From JAJPIG01 sp035531675 (lineage in GTDB: Bacteria > Desulfobacterota > Binatia > Binatales > Binataceae), in assembly GCA_035531675.1 (NCBI GenBank), contig DATKSL010000033.1, positions 124,001 to 188,000 on the forward strand: 64,000 nucleotides of DNA, read 5' to 3'. Each line of letters begins with the position of its first letter. Within the stretch, counting starts at the first letter, position 1. The position numbers and the translations under genes are program-made. The notes under the pieces are model-generated. The model was not told the origin of the DNA. It was given only the letters and a program-made list of their open reading frames with translations, and made no database searches. Below are positions 54,843 to 63,820 of this stretch, one piece after another.

Positions 54843-56063
54843 TCAGGCCGGTGGAGCAAAGACCTCTTGAGGATCGCTCACGCCGCGTAGTTTATGGAAG
54901 CCGAGACTCTCCAGCGGTGCTTTCGCCGCCGCCCTGAAACTCGCGGAGGTTACCATCGGCCGGCCGAGTTCCGAGGCGAGCTTCTCGAGCCGGGTGGCGT
55001 GATTCACCGCCGGCCCGATGACCGTGAAATCGAGCCGGTCGGGCGCGCCGATATTGCCGTAGCTGACCTCGCCGAGATGGAGCGCGAGACCGAAATTGAT
55101 TCGCGGCTCACCGGCCGCGTGACGCTGGCGATTGCGCTCCGCGATCTCGCCGTGGACCTTATGCGCCGCGCGCAAAGCCGCCGCGCACTGTGCGGCGGTA
55201 TCGGCGCCGCTACCGCATTCGAAGATCGCCAGCATCGCGTCGCCGATAAACTTCAAGACCTCGCCGCCTTCGCTGGCGACCGTGTTCGCCATGATTTCGA
55301 AGTAGTCGTTGAGCAACGCCAGCAGGCGATCGCGCTCGATGGTATCGGCCAGGGTCGTGAAGCCGCGCAGGTCGCAGAACCAGATGACCGCCGAAATCGC
55401 TTCGACGCTGCCGCGCGCGATCGACCCGGCCAACACCCGATCTCCGGTGCGGCGGCCGACGTAAGTATTGAGCAGGCTGCGCGCGATGCGATGGGCGGAC
55501 TGCAGCTCGACGATCACGCTCAGCGCCGCCGCGATATCGGTCAGACCGGCGACCTCCGCGTCGCTGAATCCGCCCGGACGATCGGTCGCCCAGGTGATGG
55601 CGTTGATCATGCGGTTCGAGCAGATCATCGGCATCGCGACGTAGTCGGTGCATCCTTCCTGCTTGATTTCGGCCAGCGCCGGAAAGTCGATCGGACAGTC
55701 GGGCTGCTCCAGGCGCCTGCGCAACGGGCGCGAGGTTTTGCGGATCTCGTTTATCGGACTGTTGGCGAACACCGGTTTTTCGCGCAGCCCACGCCCCGCG
55801 CTGCGGCGCATCGCACCCTGCTGATCGCGCTGCCATACGTAAGCGGCGCCATAGAGTTGCGGATGCAGGGTCTCGACCGCGCAGAAGCCCCGATACAGCG
55901 GGATGCCCGCGGTGACGATGCGCCGGCACATCTCGTCGCCGAACTCGCGCATCCGCGGATTGAAACGCCCCTCATAGAGCATCCATCGGACGACCTCGGC
56001 CGCGCCCGGATGGCCCGGCGGGGTGGCGAATTTTTCCTTGCGCTTCGATCCGGGTTTCGGCAC
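54843..56063 (-). CDS. Class III adenylate cyclase with N-terminal GAF-like domain
   Basis: 406 residues. Residues ~40-190 form a GAF-like sensor region. The cyclase domain starts near 220. Metal-binding Asp231 (FCDLRGFT) and Asp275 (FIGDAMLAIF), adenine-specifying Lys271 and the DFTVIGPAVNHATRL segment with the transition-state Asn and Arg are all intact, so it should make cAMP. It is soluble. GTG start immediately follows the stop of the truncated GST (56064), with GGGAGG inside that gene. The next 288 bases toward MAPEG are AT-richer and show no gene. Confidence 0.9.
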   Translation of the reverse strand: MPKPGSKRKEKFATPPGHPGAAEVVRWMLYEGRFNPRMREFGDEMCRRIVTAGIPLYRGFCAVETLHPQLYGAAYVWQRDQQGAMRRSAGRGLREKPVFANSPINEIRKTSRPLRRRLEQPDCPIDFPALAEIKQEGCTDYVAMPMICSNRMINAITWATDRPGGFSDAEVAGLTDIAAALSVIVELQSAHRIARSLLNTYVGRRTGDRVLAGSIARGSVEAISAVIWFCDLRGFTTLADTIERDRLLALLNDYFEIMANTVASEGGEVLKFIGDAMLAIFECGSGADTAAQCAAALRAAHKVHGEIAERNRQRHAAGEPRINFGLALHLGEVSYGNIGAPDRLDFTVIGPAVNHATRLEKLASELGRPMVTSASFRAAAKAPLESLGFHKLRGVSDPQEVFAPPA

Positions 56064-56507
56064 TTACACCTCCCGACCCGTGGTCCGCTCCGGCTTGCCG
56101 TCGGTGCCCTTGGGGAAGATGTACTTCAGTACGTAGCGGATCGCCATCGCGTCGTAAAAGTAGCAGTTGAGCGCGCTTATCCACTGCTCGGCGCGAGCCC
56201 GGTCAGCGGGCGACTCCGGCATCAGGCGCGGTCCGGGGAAAGCTTCGTCGACGTAGCGCAAGATCGCGCTGGTTTCGAACAGGGTCAGCTCGCCGATACG
56301 CAGCGCCGGCACCTTGCCGAACGGATGGATGGCGTTGAGCGCCGGGCTGTGCAGCGGCTGCGGGTCGAGTGTGTAGGAGATCCCTTTCTCATGGAACGCC
56401 ATCCGCGCGCTGCGGGTGTAGGTGCTGCGCGCGTCGTCTTGACACCCGGGCGTCGCTATAAGAGACCATCCGAAGAAGCCGGAGGTGCCTGATGACGGAT
56501 CGCACAA
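56064..56507 (-). pseudogene. Truncated glutathione S-transferase
   Basis: Up to 147 residues. The thioredoxin-like half is recognisable (STYTRSARMAFHEKG, HPFGKVPALRIGE, FETSAILRYVDEAF) and the first C-terminal helices are present. The frame then stops at FPKGTDGKPERTTGREV, where full-length relatives continue for about 70 residues. The expected N-terminal Met and first strand are also missing: residues before STYTRS do not look like GST, and the only ATG far enough upstream lies inside the divergent LLM gene. Probably a decayed gene or remnant of a rearrangement that brought the cyclase next to it. Confidence 0.6.
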
Positions 56508-57553
56508 ACGCTAAGCTGGAATTCGGACTGTTCAACCATATCGAGAAAAGCAGCGGCAGCCCGGCGCTCGACGTACTTTACGACGAGCATATCGGGTTCA
56601 TTCAGCAAGCCGAACAGGCGGGCTTCTGGGGCTATCACCTGGCGGAGCATCACGCCACGCCGCTGTCGATGGTGCCGTCGCCGGGCTTGTTCCTGGCGGC
56701 GCTGGCCCGCCAGACCAAGCGGATTCGATTGGGCCCGCTGGTCTACCTGCTGCCGTTCTACAACCCGCTCCGGCTGATCTACGAAATCTGCATGCTGGAT
56801 AACCTCTCGGGCGGACGGCTCGAGATTGGAGTCGGGCGCGGCATCAACGTTTACGAGCATCAGTTCTACCGCATCAATACGCTGGAGGCGCGCGAAATTT
56901 TCGAAGAGGCGCTCGAAGTACTCATCAAGGGGCTGACCCACGATCGGCTGAAGCATCGTGGAATCCATTTTCGCTTCGACGACGTGCCGCTGATGGATCT
57001 GCGGCCGTTGCAGCAGCCCTATCCGGGCCTGTGGTACGGGGCATTGAACGACAATTCGATCGTTTTCGCCGCCCGCCGCGGGATGAACGTCGGCACCGGC
57101 GGACCGCTGCCGGCGCTCAAGCGCGCGGTCGAGCTTTACTGGGAGACGCGCAAACAATACGCGAACTCGCCGGACAATCTGCAGCCGCACGTGACCGATC
57201 CTAAAATCGGACCGCTGCGCTTTTTGTATGTCGACGATGACGAACGCCGGGGCGAGGCGGTCGCCCGCGTCGCCTATGACGTTTACGAGCGCAACATCAA
57301 CAAGCTGGTGAATGACTACGGGCTGAACGACAATCGGGTGACTATTCCGTACGACGTGATGCGCGCAGGCGGCGCGATGATCGTCGGTTCGCCGAGCCGC
57401 GTCCACGACGAGATCGCGCACCAGCTCGCAGAGGCCCGCTTCAACTACATCATGCTGAATATGAAATTCGGCAGCCTGCAGGCCGCCGAGTCGCTGCGAT
57501 CACTGGAACTGTTCGCCGCTAAGGTGATGCCGGAACTGATTAAACGCGGCTGA
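56492..57553 (+). CDS. LLM-class flavin-dependent oxidoreductase
   Basis: 353 residues. Landmarks are LEFGLFNHIEK, FWGYHLAEHHATPLSMVPSP, LGPLVYLLPFYNPLRL, GGRLEIGVGRGI and a C-terminal MIVGSPSRVHDEI. This resembles alkane-sulfonate or luciferase-alpha-like monooxygenases using FMNH2. Strong RBS CGGAGG. A TATAAG and a TTGACA lie upstream, but only 12 bases apart, so no promoter is claimed. The Rieske oxygenase starts 118 bases downstream and may belong to the same unit. Confidence 0.88.
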   Translation: MTDRTNAKLEFGLFNHIEKSSGSPALDVLYDEHIGFIQQAEQAGFWGYHLAEHHATPLSMVPSPGLFLAALARQTKRIRLGPLVYLLPFYNPLRLIYEICMLDNLSGGRLEIGVGRGINVYEHQFYRINTLEAREIFEEALEVLIKGLTHDRLKHRGIHFRFDDVPLMDLRPLQQPYPGLWYGALNDNSIVFAARRGMNVGTGGPLPALKRAVELYWETRKQYANSPDNLQPHVTDPKIGPLRFLYVDDDERRGEAVARVAYDVYERNINKLVNDYGLNDNRVTIPYDVMRAGGAMIVGSPSRVHDEIAHQLAEARFNYIMLNMKFGSLQAAESLRSLELFAAKVMPELIKRG

Positions 57554-57671
57554 GCCCGGCCGGCGCGGCTTGTGAAAAGAGCGGCTTTGGTATTTATAGA
57601 GAGCAGTTGCGTCCCGGCCCGGTTCCGATCGATCGGCGGCCGGCCACGGCGAGAGCGGCGGAGGTCGAAAT

Positions 57672-58853
57672 ATGACGACCGAGATCACCAACCAGCGCTG
57701 GACGCGGAAGTTCCCCGAGCTGGGAACGGCGCCGGTGGCGGCCGAGTCGTGCGTTTCGCCGGAGTTCTTCGAGCGTGAACGCGAGCGCATCTTCAGGCAT
57801 TCGTGGCTGTGCGTCGGCAACGTTTGCGAGTTGCCCGAGCGCGGCGACTACATCGTCAGGGAGGTCGCGATCTGCGACGCCCAGCTGCTGCTGATTCGCG
57901 GGCAGGACGGCGTGGTGCGCGGCTTTCACAACGTCTGCTCGCATCGCGGCAACACCCTGGCCTGGGACCGAGCGGGAAAATGCCGCGGCTATCTGACCTG
58001 CAATTTCCACTCCTGGGGCTATGATTCGAGCGGCCAGCTCAAGTGGATTCCTGACGCCGAAAACTTCTTCGATCTCGACCGCAGCAAGCTCGGCCTGACT
58101 CCGGTCGCCACCGAGATTTTCAACGGCTTCATCTTCATCAATCTCGATCCGCAACAGACCCTGACCGAGTACCTCGAGGGCGTGACCGAGCGGCTGACGC
58201 CGGTGGGCTTCGATCAGCTGCGATTGCAACGCATGTATCGGGTCAACGAGCGGGCCAACTGGAAGGTCGCGATGGACGCCCAGAACGAGGGCTACCACGT
58301 CTTTTCGCAACATCGTTACCTGATGCCGAACCTGTTCATCACGACCAAGGAAGGCTGCATGCGCTCAGCGGAGATGGCGTTCTTCGGCCGTCACAGTGTT
58401 TCCGGCAGCAATCTCAACCCCGCCTACCAGCCGTTCCCGCTGGAGGGGTTGATGTTCCAGATCGACAAGGGGCCTTCGCGATGTCGGCTGCCGATGCGCA
58501 ACCAGTTCGAGTTCCACATGATTTTTCCGAACTTCGCGATGCTGTTCTTTCGGTTTCCGGCCAATGACTATTGCATCACGCACAATTTCTGGCCGATCGC
58601 GGTCGATCGCACGCTGTGGGAGATAAGATTTTACGCGCCCGCGCCGCTCAACGCCGCCGAGCGCCTCAGCCAGGACTTCATGCAGGTCTTCAACCGCGTG
58701 GTGTTCGACGAGGATGCGACCGCGCACGAGACTGTCCATGCGGGCCTCGCCTCGCGCGCGAAAAAGTATCTGCTATTGCAGGACGAGGAGATCGCGATTC
58801 GGCATTTCCACAAGGTCCTCGACGATCAGCTCGCGATCCGCAACGGAGCCTGA
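57672..58853 (+). CDS. Rieske aromatic oxygenase, alpha subunit
   Basis: 393 residues, RBS GGAGG. Rieske ligands Cys89/His91 and Cys110/His113 (CSHRGN ... CNFHSWGY); mononuclear iron ligands His209 and His214 in NEGYHVFSQH, with Glu206 at the bridging position. It is the same general type as 23090-24394 and likewise has a small conserved gene four bases downstream. No ferredoxin or reductase is near this copy; it may share the ferredoxin at 26119. Substrate unknown. Confidence 0.92.
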   Translation: MTTEITNQRWTRKFPELGTAPVAAESCVSPEFFERERERIFRHSWLCVGNVCELPERGDYIVREVAICDAQLLLIRGQDGVVRGFHNVCSHRGNTLAWDRAGKCRGYLTCNFHSWGYDSSGQLKWIPDAENFFDLDRSKLGLTPVATEIFNGFIFINLDPQQTLTEYLEGVTERLTPVGFDQLRLQRMYRVNERANWKVAMDAQNEGYHVFSQHRYLMPNLFITTKEGCMRSAEMAFFGRHSVSGSNLNPAYQPFPLEGLMFQIDKGPSRCRLPMRNQFEFHMIFPNFAMLFFRFPANDYCITHNFWPIAVDRTLWEIRFYAPAPLNAAERLSQDFMQVFNRVVFDEDATAHETVHAGLASRAKKYLLLQDEEIAIRHFHKVLDDQLAIRNGA

Positions 58854-58857
58854 GACC

Positions 58858-59208
58858 ATGCGCGGACAGGATGCGATCGCGAAGCCGGACGGCGGTGCGC
58901 TGCCTGAATCCTTTCAGGATCTCGAGCCGTTCGGCGACTGGGCGCTCAGCACCGAAGTCGAGCGGATGGCGGCGCGCGAAAACAGCACCATCGAGGAGCT
59001 GCAGGTCTTTTACGACGCGATGCTGCGCCGGCTGCCGGCGGTGGTCGAATATCTCAATCAGTTTCCTCTCGATCGGATGCCCGAGCAGGCCCAGCGGCTT
59101 TTGCACATGGCGCTGTCGCTCAACGAGGTCAGCATCGCGGTCGAGCGCTATCGGCAGCCGCGCGTAATCAACGGCCGCGAGCGCGCCCGATTTTTTCCCG
59201 GGCAATAA
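58858..59208 (+). CDS. Small conserved protein of unknown function, Rieske oxygenase partner (copy 2)
   Basis: 116 residues from ATG 58858; the longer open frame overlaps the oxygenase and is rejected. It matches the protein at 24399-24749 without gaps over about 100 residues, sharing LEP, WAL-x-TE, FPL-x2-MPEQ, LSL-x-EV and AVE-x-Y. Same position, four bases after a Rieske alpha stop. The conserved acidic and aromatic residues may form a contact surface for the oxygenase. No known family recognised. Confidence 0.85.
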   Translation: MRGQDAIAKPDGGALPESFQDLEPFGDWALSTEVERMAARENSTIEELQVFYDAMLRRLPAVVEYLNQFPLDRMPEQAQRLLHMALSLNEVSIAVERYRQPRVINGRERARFFPGQ

Positions 59209-59253
59209 TCAGTCGGCAGCAAGGGCGCGCGCGTCGCGCCCGGGAGGTGACGC

Positions 59254-60048
59254 TTGGCCGCACACATTTCGGGCAAGCTGCACTACGAGCAGCATGGCAA
59301 GCATGGCCCGGTCATGCTCTTCATCCATGGCAACCCGTACGATCATCGCCTGTGGATGTATCAGACCGCGCACTTTTCGAGCTGGTTCCGGACCATCGCG
59401 GTCGATGTCCCGCCATACGGGCGCAGCCCTTCGCCGACGCCGGGCCTGACGCTGACCGATCTGGCCGCGGCCTGCTGGGAGGTGATCGACGAGATCACGC
59501 GCGACCCGGTAATCCTGGTCGGCAACTCGGTCGGCGCGACCACCGTCATCTACATGACCGGCTTGCGCCCGCAGCAGGCGCGCGCGCTGATCGTTACGGG
59601 CTGCGCTTACTGGCCGAATCGCGATTTCGCGCGCCAGGGCGGCGCGCAATGGGACAAGCTCGGCATCGAAGCACGGCGCGCGACCTTTGACGCCTTTGTC
59701 AGTTCAGCGCTGCGCGCGGATCCCCACGCGCAATATCTGCAGCGGATGTTTCTCGAAACCAACGATCGCATGGACGTGCCCGGGATCCGCGAGATCTTTC
59801 GCGCGCTCGAAGAGCCCGAGCCCGAAGCGGTTTACGATCGCATCGACCAGCCCTGCCTGATCATCACCGGCACTGAGGACCCGGCCCATCAGGGTGGGCT
59901 CGATATGCAGCGCCGCATCAAGGGTGCGGAACTCGCGATCATCGAAGGCGCCGGGCACGTCTGCAATCTTGACAATCCCGTCGAATGGGATCGCCACGCG
60001 GTCGATTTCCTGCGGCGTCACCGGCTGTTCGACGCGTCGTCGAAATAG
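59254..60048 (+). CDS. Alpha/beta hydrolase
   Basis: 264 residues, TTG start after GGGAGGTGA. Oxyanion strand FIHGNPYDHRLW, nucleophile Ser92 in LVGNSVGA, acid in TGTEDPAH and catalytic His in EGAGHVCNLDNP. The HGNP motif is typical of haloalkane-dehalogenase and epoxide-hydrolase-like branches, but the Ser nucleophile excludes those reactions and suggests an esterase or C-C hydrolase. Same strand and 45 bases after the small Rieske partner, so likely in that operon. Confidence 0.87.
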   Translation: MAAHISGKLHYEQHGKHGPVMLFIHGNPYDHRLWMYQTAHFSSWFRTIAVDVPPYGRSPSPTPGLTLTDLAAACWEVIDEITRDPVILVGNSVGATTVIYMTGLRPQQARALIVTGCAYWPNRDFARQGGAQWDKLGIEARRATFDAFVSSALRADPHAQYLQRMFLETNDRMDVPGIREIFRALEEPEPEAVYDRIDQPCLIITGTEDPAHQGGLDMQRRIKGAELAIIEGAGHVCNLDNPVEWDRHAVDFLRRHRLFDASSK

Positions 60049-60063
60049 CCGCCGACGCGCCGC

Positions 60064-60579
60064 TCAGCGCGCGGGGAGCTGCCAGGTGGTATAGCGCAGC
60101 GCGTCGATATCGACGGTGCGGCCGTGACCGCGCGGCGGACCGTGCGGCAGCTCCGCGGCGTCCTTGAAACCGTGCTCGCAGTACAGCTCGATCAGGTTGC
60201 CCGAGGGATCGCGGAAAAACATCAGCGCCTCGACGCCGCCGCGGGTCCAGAAATTCGAGGTCGGGATGCCGCACGCGGTCAGCCACTGCTTCATCCGCAC
60301 CAGCTCGTCCGCCCCGACGAAGAAGGCGAAGTGCGGATATTCCGCGCCGGGCGGAATCCACGAGCAGCCTTCGGTGCCGATGCCGACATCGACGCCGCCA
60401 ATCCGGACCGAGGCAAAGGTGGGAGGCGCCGATACCTGGAGTTCGCCGCCGAGCACGTCGATATAAAAGCGCTTGCCTTCTTCGAGATCGCGGCAGGGCA
60501 CGCTGACATGCGAGAACGACATCAGTGGGGGAGGGCCCTGCAGCTCGCTGCGGGCTTTCGATTTTACTGAGTGTGCCAT
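60064..60579 (-). CDS. VOC (glyoxalase/extradiol dioxygenase) family protein
   Basis: 171 residues from ATG 60579 (GGCAGGAG upstream). The VOC core is FSHVSVPCRDLEEGKRFY, then HFAFFVGADELVRM and FRDPSGNLIELY, with a His, a second His and the terminal Glu as metal ligands. One full pair of beta-alpha-beta-beta-beta modules, so it may be a type I glyoxalase-like lyase, an isomerase, or a single-domain extradiol dioxygenase. It lies between degradation genes but on the opposite strand. Confidence 0.85.
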   Translation of the reverse strand: MAHSVKSKARSELQGPPPLMSFSHVSVPCRDLEEGKRFYIDVLGGELQVSAPPTFASVRIGGVDVGIGTEGCSWIPPGAEYPHFAFFVGADELVRMKQWLTACGIPTSNFWTRGGVEALMFFRDPSGNLIELYCEHGFKDAAELPHGPPRGHGRTVDIDALRYTTWQLPAR

Positions 60580-60777
60580 AAGCTCCTGCCTCCGCGCGGT
60601 GCGGTCCGCCGTCAATTGCGACGTCCAGGAAAGGACAACCCTAGAGTGCCTGATAGGCCAACCGCCGGTCGCAATGCAAGCCTTTCGAGGCCGGGCGATT
60701 GGCGGCTATCGCGCTCGCGAACGGCCGGCACAACCCGATATGCTTTCGCATCGTCGTTACGTGCGGGAGGAAAACCG

Positions 60778-61323
60778 ATGGCGCGGATACCTGAAATTCC
60801 AGTTGCGCAGCTTACCGACGCGCAGCGGCTCGTCCACGATCAGATCGCGGGCGCCCGCGCCGGCGCGGTGGCGGGGCCGTTCGCGATCTGGCTGCACGTG
60901 CCGCAGATCGCGGATCGGGCCAACCAGTTCGGCAACACCATCCGGCTCCAGGGCGCACTCGAGAAGCGTCTGTTTGAATTGATCGTATTGATCACCGCGC
61001 GCCACTGGTCTTCGCAGTACGAATGGTTCGCGCACCAGGATGCGGCGCTCAAGGCAGGGTTATCGCCCGAGATCGTGGAGGCAATCCGCGCGCGGCGCGC
61101 GCCGGATTTCACGCATGACGACGAGCGCCTGATCTTCGAGATCGTCACGGAGCTCTATGAGACCAGGACCGTGAGTCAAGGCACCTACGATCGAGCGCTC
61201 AAACAGTTTGGCCCGGAGCTTCTGATCGAAGCGATCACGACGGCGGGCTTCTACACGATGGCCGCGATGGTCATAAACAGCTTCGATGCGCCGGTCCCCG
61301 GCGGCGGCCGCCCGCTCCCATAG
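60778..61323 (+). CDS. Carboxymuconolactone decarboxylase / AhpD-like protein
   Basis: 181 residues from ATG 60778, with GGGAGG eight bases upstream; the longer frame overlaps the divergent VOC gene. The CMD domain shows LRLQGALEKRLFELIVLITARHWSS in part, a conserved QYEWFAHQDAA and EAITTAGFYTMAAMVIN. Unlike AhpD it lacks a CxxC pair, having a single Trp-His arrangement, so a peroxidase role is unlikely. Such proteins act as decarboxylases or small-molecule isomerases. Confidence 0.85.
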   Translation: MARIPEIPVAQLTDAQRLVHDQIAGARAGAVAGPFAIWLHVPQIADRANQFGNTIRLQGALEKRLFELIVLITARHWSSQYEWFAHQDAALKAGLSPEIVEAIRARRAPDFTHDDERLIFEIVTELYETRTVSQGTYDRALKQFGPELLIEAITTAGFYTMAAMVINSFDAPVPGGGRPLP

Positions 61324-61343
61324 CCGGCGCGCGACGCTCGGGA

Positions 61344-62216
61344 TCAACTCGCGCTCAGAAACTCGATCACCATCCGGTTTACCACTTCAGGATTGTCAGT
61401 CTGCGCCTGATGGCCGGCGTCGATGAAATCAAACGTGATATTGGGCAGCAGCTCGGCCAGCTTGTGCCCCATCGAGACCGGCGCGAAGCTGTCCTGCTTG
61501 CCCCAGATGAACTTGGTGGGGATGGCGAGCTTCGGCAGCGAATCCTGCAGGCTGTGGCGCGCCCACAGCCGTGGCTCGCGGCGCATCCGCGCCACGTAGG
61601 ACTCGAAGGCCTTGCGCGCTTCCTTGATGCCGGGGCGCTGACTGAGCTCGGTGCGATTGCGCACCAGCTCGTCGGTTACGGTGGCGGGGTCGTTGACGAT
61701 CGCGAGCAGAAACCTGCGCATCCCCTGTTCGGTGTAATCGTAGTCGCGGATCGCGAGCAAGCCCGGGTTGGTCTCCATCCCCGGCCATTGGACCTTCATT
61801 GCGCCCGCGATGGTGCCGCTGCCGATCAGGAAGATGCGTCGCACTTTCTCAGGATGATCGAGGGAGTACTTCGCCGCCACGTAGGCGCCCTGCGAATTGC
61901 CGACCACGCAGACCTCGTCGAGGCACAGGGCGTCGACGAAATCCGCCACGTGATCGACCAAACTCTGATGGCCGAGCACCGGCCAGGCATGCGGGCGGGC
62001 GTCGGTCGCGCCGAAAGAAAGTTGATCGGGCGCCAGCGCCCGGAAGCCGGCCTTCGCCAGCGCCGGCAACATGAAGCGCCATCCGGCCGCACCCGACGAT
62101 CCGGGTCCGCCGCCGTGCAACAGGATAACCACCGGGCCCTCGGTACCGGCCCACGAATAATGCGTGCGCACCCCGTTGGCCAGAACCCAGTTGCTGTAGT
62201 AGCCGAGCTTATCCAT
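61344..62216 (-). CDS. Alpha/beta hydrolase, meta-cleavage-product hydrolase type
   Basis: 290 residues. ATG 62216 with RBS AAGGAGG. HGGGPGSSGAAGW matches the BphD/HsaD oxyanion region; nucleophile Ser108 in VGNSQGAY, acid in WGKQDSFAP and His in DAGHQAQTDNP. It would cleave C-C bonds of ring-fission products, like the enzyme at 14431. Convergent with the carboxymuconolactone-type gene. The 275 bases upstream to the lipoprotein gene contain no recognisable gene. Confidence 0.87.
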   Translation of the reverse strand: MDKLGYYSNWVLANGVRTHYSWAGTEGPVVILLHGGGPGSSGAAGWRFMLPALAKAGFRALAPDQLSFGATDARPHAWPVLGHQSLVDHVADFVDALCLDEVCVVGNSQGAYVAAKYSLDHPEKVRRIFLIGSGTIAGAMKVQWPGMETNPGLLAIRDYDYTEQGMRRFLLAIVNDPATVTDELVRNRTELSQRPGIKEARKAFESYVARMRREPRLWARHSLQDSLPKLAIPTKFIWGKQDSFAPVSMGHKLAELLPNITFDFIDAGHQAQTDNPEVVNRMVIEFLSAS

Positions 62217-62491
62217 TTCCTGTTCGACCTCCTTCGCAAAGCGGAAAACCGCCGCGCCTGACGCTCATCGCGACGGGCAGCATCGGCTGCGGAGTTCGCG
62301 GCGACGGCGTCAAGGCTCGGTTGCCCGCCGCGATCCCGCCTGATGATTTGGTGTGTTTTGACAGCGATCGGGTTTGAACGCAAATCCGCCGCGACCCGTG
62401 CGCGATCGCAGGCCGTTCGACTATCGACAGCTGGGGAGGGTATCAGGAACCGCCTCGATAGTCCGGATTGGGGAGCATCGAGACGGACCGT

Positions 62492-63820
62492 TCATACACC
62501 CGGCAGCGGAAAGAACCGCACCCCGTTGTGATTATCGCAACCCATGGTGGTGGTGGTACCCGCGCAGTTGCCGGCGGGGAGCGCCGTATTGATAGCGCCC
62601 GGATCTTTCCGCAACTTTTCAAGATCGACCTCGGCCACAAAGGTTTCGTCGCTATTCACGATGTAGGCGCGGTTGTGGCAGGTGTCGATCGTATCGCTAT
62701 ACGGAAGTATGGCAGCCTCGAACTGTGCGCCATCCGGCTGAAGCGGCAGGGCTGCGCTCACAGCGTCCAAATCGTATGGGCTGATGTACTTCATGGGAGC
62801 TTTTGGCAGGCTCAGAAGCACGACTTCATTGTCGAGCAGTCCGGTCAGGAACGCCTCATGAGTCATCGGATTGATCGTCACGCCGGGCAGAAGGTCGTTG
62901 GCGCCGGTGTCGAAGTTGAGCGAATTGGGCGGCGGTGTTTCGGCCTCATCCAGCGTGCACGACGGGGGCATCCCGTTAAAGGTTGCGCCCGAAAGATTAA
63001 GCACCGAGGTAAGAACGTCACCGAAGTTGCCAATTACCCAGATGCCCGTAGTCGGGTCCGCCGCCGCGCCTTCCGCGTCGCCGTTGAGGTCGACCACGTT
63101 GCCATCGGTAAGCGTGCAGGCTGCGTTGGCCGCAACGTTAGTTGCGTACATGGTAGGGTCGATAAAATCCGAAGGACCCAGTGCGGTCCGTGCCCGCGGG
63201 TCGAGGCCGAAATTGTTGACCGGGCTGTCGAACTGCATCAGCGGGCCAAAGGTATTCGAAGCCAGGTCGAAGGTTGCCATCCCGGTGCAGTCGGTGAAGC
63301 TTCCGCCCGGGCAGGTAATCGGCGTCGAGGTCATCGAAACCAGCGCGCTGTTGTGAATCGAATCGAACACGATCCCGTCCGTGAAGCCCGGTCGGCTGCC
63401 GACTGGAAACGAGAACGGTGAGCCGGCTACGAGCGTATTGTCGCTTTCGTTGATTTCGTCGAGATAGCCCGTGGTCAGGATCGATCCGCTGACCACCAGC
63501 ACCAGCCCCTGCTTCGCCGCGATCGCAGTCCCAATGGCGATGCCGCCGTGACCCAGATCGACGGTGGTCACGGTCGGGTCGGTGGTGTCGGGGTCGACGC
63601 TCAGATCGAGCACCGCGACTTTGGCGTCAGTTCCGCTGGTGGTTGGGAGCGGGACATAGGCGCGCTGGTGCTTGCAGTCGACCGCCTCCAGGCTGGCGTT
63701 GGTCGCATTTCTAATGGCCGCCGAAGGCGTCGGCGGCAGTGGTGAGCTGCCGTTGCTGCCGCCGCATCCGGCCCACAGCAGCGCCATCGACACGATCCCC
63801 ACTAGCCAGGCCCGCTTCAT
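62492..63820 (-). CDS. Lipoprotein with beta-propeller (YVTN-like) fold
   Basis: 442 residues from ATG 63820, chosen because MKRAWLVGIVSMALLWAGC is a lipoprotein signal (Cys19). The frame extends 11 residues further, but without a signal. A Ser/Pro linker leads into repeats such as VAVLDLSVDPDTTDP, GIWVIGNFGDVLTS and EAFLTGLLDNEVVLL, each with a hydrophobic strand, resembling YVTN propellers. Several Cys pairs (CPGGSFTDCTG) could form disulfides. Probably surface or periplasmic. Function unknown. ATGA overlap with the gene upstream. Confidence 0.8.
   Translation of the reverse strand: MKRAWLVGIVSMALLWAGCGGSNGSSPLPPTPSAAIRNATNASLEAVDCKHQRAYVPLPTTSGTDAKVAVLDLSVDPDTTDPTVTTVDLGHGGIAIGTAIAAKQGLVLVVSGSILTTGYLDEINESDNTLVAGSPFSFPVGSRPGFTDGIVFDSIHNSALVSMTSTPITCPGGSFTDCTGMATFDLASNTFGPLMQFDSPVNNFGLDPRARTALGPSDFIDPTMYATNVAANAACTLTDGNVVDLNGDAEGAAADPTTGIWVIGNFGDVLTSVLNLSGATFNGMPPSCTLDEAETPPPNSLNFDTGANDLLPGVTINPMTHEAFLTGLLDNEVVLLSLPKAPMKYISPYDLDAVSAALPLQPDGAQFEAAILPYSDTIDTCHNRAYIVNSDETFVAEVDLEKLRKDPGAINTALPAGNCAGTTTTMGCDNHNGVRFFPLPGV

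Noticed and set aside
56439..56462. TTGACA and TATAAG upstream of the LLM gene as a promoter
   Set aside because: The spacer is only 12 bases, too short for a sigma70 promoter.
54894..56492. A 532-codon plus-strand frame
   Set aside because: Antisense to the adenylate cyclase and truncated GST, with composition typical of antisense frames in GC-rich genes.
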